Shown piece by piece: positions 46,841 to 56,300 of a stretch of DNA of 64,000 nucleotides (within the stretch, counting starts at the first letter, position 1; the number at the start of each line of letters is the position of its first letter). The notes beneath the pieces are model-generated. The model searched no databases. It was not told the DNA's origin and was given only the letters and a program-made list of their open reading frames with translations. Both the position numbers and the translations under genes were made by a program. Origin of the DNA: Deltaproteobacteria bacterium (GTDB taxonomy: Bacteria; Myxococcota_C; UBA6777); assembly GCA_006226375.1 (NCBI GenBank), contig SBHC01000003.1:1-64000 (forward strand), written 5' to 3'.

Positions 46841-48846
46841 GCACAACCTTTCACTATCGGATCGCCGGATTCAGCGAGCAACACACCCGCCCGTACAACC
46901 AGGATCGAATTTATCCGTCACCAACGGAGCTTCCGACGTTGCGGGAAGCGCCGTTGTGCCTTGCCGTTGCCGACGGGATGGGTGGCACCGAATTGGGCGA
47001 GCAGGCCGCCATAGCAGCCGTCAACTCGATTCCTTCGTTGCACCAACAACTGTTCGCTGCAGGTTCCCCAACACCCGAGCTGTTGCAAGAAACCCTTCGC
47101 CGCCACTACCAAACATTGAACCAACGCATCATCGTTCAGGCGGGAGAACCGGGTCGTTCGGGCAGCACGCTCTCCCTACTTGTGCTCACAGAGCAACACT
47201 TTGCGTTGGGCCACCTCGGCGACAGCCGCGTGTATCTTTGGCGAGATCAAAAGCTTCACCCCCTCACTGTTGACGACAACGCCTTTGGTAACTTCCTTCG
47301 GCAAGGGTACATCGCCTTTCACCCTCAGCAATGCGAACTCACAGCCGACGACCGAGCATACCTCAACCAACATCAACTCCTACACAGCGAACTCTTCTAC
47401 ATTGGAGGTTCGGGCTCTGCCACCAACCTCTCCCAACAACTCCAAGGACGCATCGCCGCACTCCACCAGCAAGGCTCGATCAAACCAGTAGGCAACACCC
47501 GTGAACGTTTGATGTGGGCTCTTGGCAAAGCGCCCTCGTTTCCAGCGGAGCAAACCGCTCCCCCTGTACCGTCAGGCCTCTCCAACCAAGTCCAACAGGG
47601 TGACTTGTTCTTGCTATGTTCTGACGGTCTACACGGAGTGTTTCCTCACACCTCGTTGGAAGCCCATGTCCAAGACATCGCCCAACGACTGAATCCATCC
47701 CAGCCTCAAGACAATTTGTTGTCTTGGGGCTGTGACATGTTGTTGCAAAGAGCTTGTGATGCAGGCTCCACCGACAACATATCCTTGTTGTTAGTACAAC
47801 CCATACCTGCCCCTTCCAGGCCACAGCCATCCACTCCTCCGAAGGAGCCACAAGCACCGCAAGCGCAGGCAAGCTCGATAAGCTCAATGGATGCCTTACC
47901 CTCACTACCATCCATGGACTCTGCTCCTATTGAGCCACCTCTGAAACCGGAGCCAAGAAAACCATCGCCTGAAGCTCCCCCACGAAGTTCATCGTCAGAG
48001 CGTTTGCCTGCACAAAACCTGAAAGAGTGGGACGACGACATCCGCGAGCGACCGGCTGCTTGGAAAGCATGGCTGCTGGATGCTCGCCTTCTCTATGCAG
48101 TCATCGTGGTGTTGGTTGTCGCTTTGTTGATGCGTCCCAGACCAACGTCGCCTCCGATAAAACCCAACCCAACGCAACAACCGGTACAACGTAACGTTGC
48201 ATCAGGAAACACGGTGTGGATGAGTGTCCAACTGTCCAAAGTGGCCAACCAGCCGATGGTGCAGCGTCGCCTTAAGGCTCTGCAGAAGCTTCACAGAGAT
48301 GTGAACACAGCAACAACATTCTGGCAACTCACAGGAAAACAGGAAGAGCGTATTCGTCGCGCGTTGAAGGCACAAGCGCTCGGTTACCAAGCTCTCCAAC
48401 ATCTCCTCCAGCAGGTGCCTTTGGAGTCTCACCACTGGACCGACTGGGATCAAGCAATGCGCCACGGCGTAGAAGCCCTACTGGAAGCGATAGCTCCCAA
48501 ATACCAAAGCTACCTGGATGAGCTATCGTACAAGCTATCCCTCCCCCACTTGCGCGTAGGATGGAAGCTTTCAGAGGCAATGCAACGGAGCTACCGAAAC
48601 CGCAAGGTGAAAGAATGGCTCCAACAGCTCCAGATGTTCCGCCAATCCAGTTGGAAGCTTCTGTTGTTGCAAGAACGGATCCTTGCAGAAGCACCAGAGC
48701 CATCCAAAGATCAACTTCGGGAAGGACTCAAGTTACTCCAACGCGCTCACAAAACGCTGCAGTCCCAAAACCCGAACCATCCGAAACTTCCGAAGTTATC
48801 CAATCGGCTCCAACTCTACCAAGCTCACCTCGCCAAGATGAAGTAG
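46837..48846 (+). CDS. PP2C-type protein phosphatase with membrane anchor and helical C-terminus
   Basis: This 669-residue protein carries a PP2C (PPM) serine/threonine phosphatase domain over about residues 1-325. Metal-binding motifs are clear: NQD (21-23), ADGMGG (45-50), GHLGDSR (125-131), LFLLCSDGLHGVF, and STDNISLLLV. An insertion of about 90 residues lies between the second and third motifs. A Pro/Ser-rich linker, one membrane helix (LLYAVIVVLVVALLM) and a ~200-residue helical domain outside the membrane follow, so the domain beyond the membrane may sense a signal. The ATG at 46837 overlaps the kinase stop by 4 bases; the longer open frame from 46375 lies inside the kinase gene. It would reverse phosphorylation by the neighbouring kinase. 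Confidence 0.92.
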   Translation: MSTTFHYRIAGFSEQHTRPYNQDRIYPSPTELPTLREAPLCLAVADGMGGTELGEQAAIAAVNSIPSLHQQLFAAGSPTPELLQETLRRHYQTLNQRIIVQAGEPGRSGSTLSLLVLTEQHFALGHLGDSRVYLWRDQKLHPLTVDDNAFGNFLRQGYIAFHPQQCELTADDRAYLNQHQLLHSELFYIGGSGSATNLSQQLQGRIAALHQQGSIKPVGNTRERLMWALGKAPSFPAEQTAPPVPSGLSNQVQQGDLFLLCSDGLHGVFPHTSLEAHVQDIAQRLNPSQPQDNLLSWGCDMLLQRACDAGSTDNISLLLVQPIPAPSRPQPSTPPKEPQAPQAQASSISSMDALPSLPSMDSAPIEPPLKPEPRKPSPEAPPRSSSSERLPAQNLKEWDDDIRERPAAWKAWLLDARLLYAVIVVLVVALLMRPRPTSPPIKPNPTQQPVQRNVASGNTVWMSVQLSKVANQPMVQRRLKALQKLHRDVNTATTFWQLTGKQEERIRRALKAQALGYQALQHLLQQVPLESHHWTDWDQAMRHGVEALLEAIAPKYQSYLDELSYKLSLPHLRVGWKLSEAMQRSYRNRKVKEWLQQLQMFRQSSWKLLLLQERILAEAPEPSKDQLREGLKLLQRAHKTLQSQNPNHPKLPKLSNRLQLYQAHLAKMK

Positions 48847-48859
48847 CCCAGAGTGCGCT

Positions 48860-50458
48860 CTAGAGATAGGGGGCGATGTCGGAGAGTTCGACAGGGTTCT
48901 GGTTGGCAAACTCGGTGGCAGTACCTTCAAAGGTCACCGCATCGTGAGTGATGGTTTCCTTTGTGCGAGACGCTTCCACAGAGAGACCCAGGCCAAACAC
49001 GTCAATGCCAGTGTTGGGAATACCGCTCAATTCGATGTCTCGGTTTTGGGTACGAACTTCCACTTGGGCCTGGTCTCCAGCGGCAGCAGCCATGCCACGG
49101 AAGTCGCCGCTTTGTGCGCGCTCCAGAGCTGCATTCACAGCATCAGCAGGAACACCTGTTACTGTAATGGTGTCTTTGATGGCGCGACCGTCACCTGCCA
49201 AGGTAGACTTGTCTTCCAGCTCCACCGAGAGGCTGATCTCGGGCTGAAGACGTCCAAAACCTTGCTGCGTCAGGTCAAAGGTTTGGGAGAGCGACACAGA
49301 GGCAGATCCTTCGTGGCTTCCACCGGGCAATCCCAGGCCTACATTTGAGCTTTCGGAGCCAGGCTTAAGTTGCGCAGCGCCACCACCTTGCAGTTGACCT
49401 TGTTGGACAATTTCCAACGAGACAGCTTCACCGTTTTCAAAAGAGAGGCGCCCCGTAACACCACCGCCCAAGCCCCCGGAGATGCCAGCACCGGCGAGGC
49501 TGTAACCTTTGGGGTCGATTCCGGCTTCAGCGGCCAGTTGAGCCACACCGCTGGACTGAAGCTCAACGGTGCGAGGCTGTTGCCCAAGCCACTCCAATTC
49601 GGTGCGCAACGCATCGCTAGGGGGAAGGTCATCGATGGAGCGACCGTCACCAAAGGTCATGACACCGTCAACGTATTCGATGCCTTCACGATGCAACATC
49701 TCAGCAGCGCGCATGGCACGATTGGCGTCGTCTGCGTTCTGGAATGTGTAGGTCACGTTGCCAGCGAGGTTACCGTTGACTTCCCCAGAGGCTGAAAGCA
49801 AGCCTTTCTTGCCCAACGTTGGGGCAAAAGCAACACCGACATCTCCAGAGAGTGACATATCAATGGTGCCATCATCGTTGCGAGTAAAACCCATGCTCAA
49901 CTCACCCGAGCCTTGCACTTCCACCTTGCCGCTTCCTGCGAGCTTGAAGGTGACGCTGTCTCCAGGGTTATCCAAGTCACGAATGTGCTGTTCCACCTGC
50001 GCTTCGCGAAACTCAGAAACCTTGCTGGGGTCCTTGACCATATTGTAGACAGTTTGCGCAACTTGAGCGCCAGTATGGAGAACCTCTCGCGCTTCACGAC
50101 CCGTTTCAGCGAGGATGTTCTGATACGTTTGAACACCGGACTCAACCCACCCGGCCTTGTCTCCCAACCACTCTTTGCCTTTCTCAACAACGCCCTGATC
50201 CAACTTCATATTCAGTTGTTGCTGCAACAATGAGGAGCTAGCGCTGCGAAACGTCGGCAGTTCCTGTCGTTCGACGCGTTCCATGCGTTGTGCTTGTTGC
50301 AACTCTTGGGGCGATGCAGTGGTGGATGATGCAGGAGACGAGGAGACTTCTTCCGCTGCTTGGGTCAACGTCGGTGTGACGGGCTGGGATTCAACAGACT
50401 TTGCAGTCTGGGGGTACGACCAAGATTTCGCGGGGTTCAAGCTAGCAATGGTAGACAT
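48860..50458 (-). CDS. beta-rich protein of unknown function
   Basis: This 532-residue protein was not recognised. The first ~80 residues are Ser/Thr/Pro/Gln-rich and disordered, then a helical segment of about 90 residues follows (VVEKGKEWLGDKAGWVESGVQTYQNI). The rest alternates Gly/Ser-rich beta strands (FKLAGSGKVEVQGSGELSMGF, MSLSGDVGVAFAPTL, SLSQTFDLTQQGFGRLQPEISLSVEL) that look like a large beta-sandwich or barrel, but there is no signal peptide. The ATG at 50458 is chosen because GAGGAG lies 8 bases upstream; the ATG at 50530 adds a Cys-rich, unlikely N-terminus. It converges with the PP2C operon (13-base gap), and its upstream region has a 16-bp palindrome. A secreted or effector-like role is possible but unproven. 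Confidence 0.72.
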   Translation of the reverse strand: MSTIASLNPAKSWSYPQTAKSVESQPVTPTLTQAAEEVSSSPASSTTASPQELQQAQRMERVERQELPTFRSASSSLLQQQLNMKLDQGVVEKGKEWLGDKAGWVESGVQTYQNILAETGREAREVLHTGAQVAQTVYNMVKDPSKVSEFREAQVEQHIRDLDNPGDSVTFKLAGSGKVEVQGSGELSMGFTRNDDGTIDMSLSGDVGVAFAPTLGKKGLLSASGEVNGNLAGNVTYTFQNADDANRAMRAAEMLHREGIEYVDGVMTFGDGRSIDDLPPSDALRTELEWLGQQPRTVELQSSGVAQLAAEAGIDPKGYSLAGAGISGGLGGGVTGRLSFENGEAVSLEIVQQGQLQGGGAAQLKPGSESSNVGLGLPGGSHEGSASVSLSQTFDLTQQGFGRLQPEISLSVELEDKSTLAGDGRAIKDTITVTGVPADAVNAALERAQSGDFRGMAAAAGDQAQVEVRTQNRDIELSGIPNTGIDVFGLGLSVEASRTKETITHDAVTFEGTATEFANQNPVELSDIAPYL

Positions 50459-50629
50459 GGTGGGCTCTCCTCGTTCAGCTGTGTGACTCGTTGTGCATCC
50501 TCGATCACGAGGTCCGTGGCACAACAACAATATCGTCTTGAATGCCTTCTCAGTTGACTCTTCTGCTCTACTTCTTCATGCTATTTTTTGCGGAGGAACC
50601 CGAGATATAAGCTGAGTCACACCCTACTC

Positions 50630-50645
50630 CGTGAGCTAGCTCACG
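50630..50645. promoter_or_regulatory. 16-bp perfect palindrome, probable operator
   Basis: CGTGAGCTAGCTCACG is its own reverse complement with no spacer. It lies about 20 bases upstream of a TATATC-like -10 box for the minus-strand beta-rich gene, thus over its expected -35 region, as a repressor or activator site would. Confidence 0.55.
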
Positions 50646-50854
50646 AAACAACTCAACCTCTCCTCGACAAGCTATTCACTAACCTTCTGTCCACACAAAA
50701 GAAAACCATCACGTTCATAGAAAAATGTACCCATTCGAAAAAAAGTTAGGCTCCTCCACAGGTTTGTGCGGTTGGTCACAAACCCAATGCGACATCCTTC
50801 ACATTTGCAAATTGAGAGGCGTCACATTGCCCTGACAACCGAGTCTTTGGCATC

Positions 50855-50902
50855 TGTGATCAAGCCTTGTGATCAGGGTTCAAACTGTGTAGTGTGATCA
50901 CA
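50855..50902. promoter_or_regulatory. three TGTGATCA motifs upstream of the membrane protein gene
   Basis: TGTGATCA occurs at 50855-50862, 50868-50875 and 50893-50900; the third extends to the palindrome TGTGATCACA. The start-to-start spacing is 13 and 25 bases. The TGTGA/TCACA core resembles CRP/FNR-family half-sites but without their usual 6-base spacer. They sit 60-105 bases before the 50962 start. Confidence 0.5.
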
Positions 50903-50961
50903 GAAAAAGATCGAACATTCCAAAAAACACGATTGGCAAAGACAACGACAAAGGAGTCGAT

Positions 50962-51639
50962 ATGTTTGTGCACGGCAGTACATGGACAGTGGTTCTGTTC
51001 AGCTTGTTTGCGGTAGCTATGTTTGCTTTGATGGTGGCTGCATTGCGCAAGACAAGAGGCTTTGCCTTGTGGCTCTCCATTCTGTTGGTGTTCACAGCGG
51101 TGGGCTCGTTGCAGGCCTGGATGGGTTGGGGGTTGCGCTACACAATCCCGGTCATTCCGCTGTTCTTTGGAACCCTCTTGCTCTCAGGTGTGGTGTTCTC
51201 ATTCTCTCACTCCGGCAAGGACATGAGCCTCAAGCTATCCTTACCGTTGCTCCTGGGCTTTCAATCGTTCCGGCTCCCCCTGGAGCTTCTTCTCCACGAG
51301 TGGGCCAAGCAGGGAACCATCCCAGAGACCATGACCTGGACAGGCAGCAACTGGGATATCGCAGCAGGCATCTTGTGCCTTTTGGGTATCGGCATAGTGG
51401 GCAAAAGTCGCCACGCAGCTTGGGCAGTAAACACCCTCTCCTTTTTGTTGCTGCTCAATGTGATTCGGGTGGTCATTCTCTCGTCACCCTTCCCATTCTC
51501 TTGGAAGCTCAAAACACCTTTGATGCTGGCCGCCTATTTTCCCTATGTATTGATCGGTCCCTTGTTTGTCTTGCCAGCTCTTGTCGGACACTTGGTCACG
51601 TTCCGCAAGCTATGGGATAGCCGCTCTAACAAAGAGTAA
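50962..51639 (+). CDS. integral membrane protein of unknown function
   Basis: This 225-residue protein is almost entirely hydrophobic, with about six or seven membrane helices (WTVVLFSLFAVAMFALMVAAL, LWLSILLVFTAVGSL, WDIAAGILCLLGIGIVG, AAYFPYVLIGPLFVLPALVGHLV). A loop between helices three and four carries polar and aromatic residues (RLPLELLLHEWAKQGTIPETMTWTGSNWD) that could form a site. I did not recognise a family. AAAGGAG lies 5-6 bases before the ATG, a strong ribosome site. It looks monocistronic. Its upstream region has three TGTGATCA motifs, suggesting regulated expression. Confidence 0.82.
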   Translation: MFVHGSTWTVVLFSLFAVAMFALMVAALRKTRGFALWLSILLVFTAVGSLQAWMGWGLRYTIPVIPLFFGTLLLSGVVFSFSHSGKDMSLKLSLPLLLGFQSFRLPLELLLHEWAKQGTIPETMTWTGSNWDIAAGILCLLGIGIVGKSRHAAWAVNTLSFLLLLNVIRVVILSSPFPFSWKLKTPLMLAAYFPYVLIGPLFVLPALVGHLVTFRKLWDSRSNKE

Positions 51640-51899
51640 TGTAAGAACCTGAAGGATGACGGGGAGTAAGAGAAATTACGGGAATCAAGAGAAAGAAAGG
51701 CCCGAAAACACAGAGCCCAGAAAGACTTGCGTTTCCTCTACAAGTGTGGAACTATCTGGCTGAAGGTTGGCCTCCCAATCCCTTGAAACCAGCAAGCTTT
51801 TGCAAGCGTCAGGGCATACAGATGGGGCAAACCCTCCAACCGAGTTGAACAGAATTCAGACCGAGAATGGTACCCCAAGCAGAGAGAACCCACGACCCC

Positions 51900-52262
51900 A
51901 TGAAGAAGATATTGATCGTTGAAGATGTTGAAATGAACATCGACCTTCTGGAGCAGCTTCTGGAAGATGATTACGACATCGTAAAGGCGATGGATGGGAA
52001 GCAAGGCGTCATCATGGCTGAGCTTGAGCAGCCCGACCTGATTCTCATGGACATGTCCCTTCCAGTCATGGATGGATGGGAAGCCACACGTCGGATCAAG
52101 GGGAACCCTGCTCTGCAACACATCGTTGTTGTGGCTCTCACAGCCCACGCTATGAAAGGGGACGAACAAAAAGCTCGGGAAGCCGGATGCGATGACTTTC
52201 TCACCAAACCGCTCGACGAAGACCTCTTGTTTGAAAGGCTCGAACACTACCTCGGTGAGTAG
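51900..52262 (+). CDS. single-domain response regulator (CheY-like)
   Basis: This 120-residue protein is a stand-alone receiver domain that would be phosphorylated by a histidine kinase. It begins MKKILIVEDVEMN, with the acidic pocket in VEDVE, the phospho-acceptor Asp in DLILMDMSLP, the conserved Thr/Ser in VVALTAHAMKGD and the Lys in FLTKPLDE. The ATG at 51900 fits the normal receiver start; an in-frame ATG at 51867 would add 11 residues. The MDGWEATRRIK segment is like the receivers of hybrid-kinase partners (DivK type). No kinase or output gene is adjacent, so its partner is encoded elsewhere. Confidence 0.95.
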   Translation: MKKILIVEDVEMNIDLLEQLLEDDYDIVKAMDGKQGVIMAELEQPDLILMDMSLPVMDGWEATRRIKGNPALQHIVVVALTAHAMKGDEQKAREAGCDDFLTKPLDEDLLFERLEHYLGE

Positions 52263-52288
52263 AAAATGAGGCGCAGTGAAGAGGGAAA

Positions 52289-53170
52289 TCAGTGGGGAGG
52301 GGGCGGAGCGTAACGCTGGCGCTTCTGGTAGTAAGGACGTCGATACCAACGACGGCATGGACACCATCGAGTACAAATCCGACTGCGACGAAAGCCTGCG
52401 CAGTTGTTGTAGCGCAAACTCAACTGGTACGAGGGATACGACGACAGCCTCTTGAACGTCGTGTACTGCGCTGGAGCGTACTTTCGTCGCCCGTAGGCTG
52501 TACCCAGGTTGGGTCGATGACGAGGTGGTCTTGGAATCCAATGACGACGGTAGCGTCTGCCACTCCGGGAACGATCCTGGATCTCAGACTTGGGCGACTT
52601 GGCGTATCCGCGATTCCTGGGTCCCCGCGTCAAGCGTCGTTTTCTCCAATGATGATGATGACGACGTCGTGGGATGTAGGCGATAGCCCGTTTCTCCCGA
52701 AAGACCGCGACATGGATGCGGCCAATGGAATACCAGGAGCTGCCCATTTTGCGCGCATACGAGTTCCCCACTGACGTAAACCGGAACGACGCCACGTGAC
52801 TTTGGCTCGTCCGGAAGCCAGAGATGTTCACATAGCGGTACGCGTTGAGAACATAGCCACGACGGGTAAACGAACGACTTCGCTCCCCTGTAATGACATC
52901 GCGACCGTCCACCGAAACCACAGCCTCCAGCCGTTGACCGGTTTGGTTTTGCACATGAATGGAGTAACGCTGGCCCCTCTGCCCCAAAACATAGTACGAG
53001 CCTCCATGACGAAACGTCGGGAGTTGTCGGCTCCCCGAACGGACCGTCACAGTCACAGGCCCAACACGGATCCCATAGTGCTGGTGAGCGATATACGAAT
53101 GGGCCAAACAAACGCTGAGTGGGGCGAACCACCCAACGAGAACGAATAGAACGCGAAAACCTATTGACAT
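52289..53170 (-). CDS. exported protein with conserved domain and Arg/His/Tyr-rich tail, function unknown
   Basis: This 293-residue protein has a signal peptide (GFRVLFVLVGWFAPLSVCLAHS) and a domain of about 130 residues with the recurring pattern LEAVVSVDGRDVITG, RGYVLNAYRYVNISGFR, VASFRFTSVGNSYARKMGS and IGRIHVAVFRE, which I have seen in uncharacterised proteobacterial proteins. The C-terminal ~115 residues are very rich in Arg, His and Tyr (RRRHHHHWRKRR, RRYRRHWIPRPPRHRP), ending in several Cys and a Pro stretch. The ATG at 53170 is preferred because AGGGAG lies 7 bases upstream. The tail suggests binding to a polyanion or metal. It is divergent from the cyclase-like giant. Confidence 0.75.
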   Translation of the reverse strand: MSIGFRVLFVLVGWFAPLSVCLAHSYIAHQHYGIRVGPVTVTVRSGSRQLPTFRHGGSYYVLGQRGQRYSIHVQNQTGQRLEAVVSVDGRDVITGERSRSFTRRGYVLNAYRYVNISGFRTSQSHVASFRFTSVGNSYARKMGSSWYSIGRIHVAVFREKRAIAYIPRRRHHHHWRKRRLTRGPRNRGYAKSPKSEIQDRSRSGRRYRRHWIPRPPRHRPNLGTAYGRRKYAPAQYTTFKRLSSYPSYQLSLRYNNCAGFRRSRICTRWCPCRRWYRRPYYQKRQRYAPPPPH

Positions 53171-53392
53171 CACGGCACTCCCTATGGTTAGAAGGGCACC
53201 CACAATACGCATCATGCGAGTGGAGTTGGTGCTTAAACGCAGGCTGTTGGGTTTCGATCTACATCGCTGCAAAAAGGACCAAAACATGAGAGGCAATCAG
53301 GACTTGCCCAGGCTGTGACTTTACCTCAATCCAAAGAGAGAGTACACTGCCCGCTTGAATGATAAAGTGTTTGATTTTACAAGGTAGTAAGA

Positions 53393-56300
53393 ATGTCCGA
53401 TACACCCAAAGTAGCAGCAGAATCCGTCGAATCATCCGGGTCGGAGACGACCGCCATCCGCAAGTTCCGAGAGAGCACCGGAGGGGGTCCCCGCGTCCAA
53501 ATCACCTACTTGTACGGTGTGTTTGGTGAAGTAGACGGCCTCGAAGACGAAGCCGCGACCGAAGACCTCCGTCAAAAATTGATGAACCGCATCCGCCTGG
53601 TGATCACAGAAACAGGTGGGAAGTTCGAGGACCTGGACCGCGGCCGATGGAGCGCAACCCTGGGCGCAGAAGAACCGACCGAAGAAGATCCCCTGATGGC
53701 TGTCACCATCGGACTCAAGCTTCTCCGTCTGGCTGCGATGACGCGCAAGTCCCCTCCTCTGCGAATGGTCACTGTGACAGGTCGTGTCTCCCACAAAGAC
53801 TTGGATCTGGCACCCCACATCGACCCCACCAACGGAACCTTAACCGGTGGACACGAGCTTCTTCGCCTGGCCCGCAAGATCATTCGTGAGTCGGAACCTG
53901 GCATGCTCTGTGCTGATGGACTCACCTACCAAATGATTCGCGACACCCACTTTTGTCATCGCCTGACCGACCTACCCGGCACGCTCTCCAACATCCCCAT
54001 CTACGAGGTGCACAGCGCGGCTGGGAGCACCAACGTCACCTACGATCCCCCGCTGTGTGGCCGTGAAGACGAGCTGAAGCGTCTGGAGAAGGTGTTTGAG
54101 CGAGTAGAGCGTGGCGAAGGTCCTGTCTTCTTTACCATCACAGGTGATCTGGGCATCGGAAAATCCCGTCTGGCCCGCGCGTTTGTCTCCAACGTTCGCG
54201 ACCGCTGTGCGCTGCTTCGCAACCCCCGGGAGCGACGCCGCATTGACCGATGGCGACGCATCCCCTACTCCTACTTTGGTGAGATCCTGCGCTCCCATTT
54301 CGAGATCATTGGCCACGAAGAGCCCCACATCGCCCGCGAAAAGTTGCTGCAAGGCATCGAGAAAGCTATCACTGCAGAAGATCGTGAAGAGCTTCCCAAA
54401 GACACAGGTCGCTACCTCGGCTTGTTGTGCCAGGTACCTTTTCCCGAAGATCCAACGCGCGACGAGGAAGATCCCGCGCACTTGGAAAGTCGGGCGTTTG
54501 CGGCGCTGAGCCAGTACCTGGAGTTGGCGTCACGCAACACCCCCATCCTGTTTGTGATGGAAGACCTCTACTCGGCGGATGGCTCCTCGCTCCGCTTGTT
54601 GCAACACCTGACCGAATACCTTGATCCAGCTCGCATCTTGTTTTTGTGTGTATCACGACTCGACTTGCTCACCGAGTTGGAGCAGGAAGCCAACCTCAAC
54701 ATCCCAGGCGAGCGACTGATTCTCAGTTCTTTGAAGGACGACGCAGCCCGTCGCATGATCCTTCAGCTGCTCCCCGATGAACTGGACATTCCAGAGACCT
54801 TGTGCGACCGCATCCTTGGCATCGCAGATGGCAACCCCTTCTTCCTCCGAGAATCGCTCCGAGACCTCGCTGAACAAGGTCTGTTTGAGGCCCTTCAACA
54901 AGGCGACATCGACCAGTTGGAGATCCCCCAAAACATCGAAGGCATCTTGCAAGCTCGCATCTCTCGCCTTTCGTCTCAAGAGCGCGATGTCCTTCAAAAG
55001 GCTGCTATATTTGGAAAGAGCTTCTGGCGTGGCGGCGTGGAGATGCTGTATCGCCAAGACTCCAACCTCAAAGCAGGATGGCGTCTGGAGGACGGAGCCG
55101 TTGTCGAGCGAGACGACGACCTTGAGCCGGTTCTTGAAGGGTTGGTTCACAAAGGTGTTCTTCAGTACCAGAGTTCTTCCGACTTTGATGGAGACTCCCA
55201 ATACAACTTCGTTCCAAGCTTGTTGTATGAAATCGCATACAACGAGATCCCCCAGGATGTGCTCGCTCCCTACCACCTCTTGGTGGGTCAGTGGTTGGAG
55301 TTAATGACCGCACGTCGCAACAGCGACATCGGCATTGAGATTGCCCACCACTTTGATCTCGGTGGAGCCCACGAGCACGCCGCCAAGTATCACATTGAGA
55401 TCGGCACCAACTCGCTCAAGATGTACGCGACAGAGCGAGCCATTGATCATCTGGAGAAAGGACTCAAGCACCTCGCCCCGCACTTCTTCCAGCAGCGATG
55501 TCATGGTTTGCGTCAACTGGCGGAAGCCTACATTTTGAACGGCCAATACCAGGGAGCCATCAAAACCTTCCAAGAGCTCCTCGACCTCTCCTGGAAAATG
55601 GGCCAGCGCGTCCTCGCCGGCGAAGTGTTCATCCGAATGGGCTGGGTCTACTTCCTTCAGCGCGACTTTGACAACGCCCTCAAGTCCATGAAGAACGGTC
55701 ACACCCTGCACCAGGAAACCCTGCAACAGCGAGGCATCGCATCGGCTCTGTCGAACATGGGCCAGGTGTACATGGTCAAAGGCGACTACCAACGCGCCCG
55801 CTTGTTCCTCCAAGAAGCCTTGGAAACCCGACGAGATATGGGACACCCAGGCGACCTAGCTTGGGCTCTCAACAACATGGGCAACCTGCTCCTGGAGCAA
55901 GGTGACATTGAAGCAGCCAAGCTTCATCACAAAGAAGCCCTTGAGATTCGCAAGCAGATTGGCAACCCTCACCTGATCATCCGCTCGATGAACAACCTCG
56001 CCTTGATCAACTTGATTCAAGGCAACTACGACGTCGCCCTCGCCGACCTCCTGGTCAGCTCCAACCTCGCTCAGAAGGTCGGAGAAAAACTTGGTATGGC
56101 CGTTGTCATGGTCAACATCGGAGAACTGTACTTACTGCGCGGCGACAACGCTCAGGCCAACAAGTACCTGAACCTCGCCATGCAGCTTGCAGAGAAGCTC
56201 AATGACCCCCTCATTCTGGCGGAGTGCTATCGTTTGCAGGGCGAGATCTTGCTGGAGCAAGAAGACCGGCTGGAAGCGCTGGAATGCTGTCACAAAGCTC

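Larger units (their letters stand above)
50459..50961. other. divergent intergenic region with several palindromic sites
   Basis: About 500 AT-rich bases lie between two divergent genes. It contains a 16-bp perfect palindrome (50630-50645) and three copies of TGTGATCA (50855-50900). A minus-strand -10-like TATATC is at 50609-50604. No gene is seen. Confidence 0.55.
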
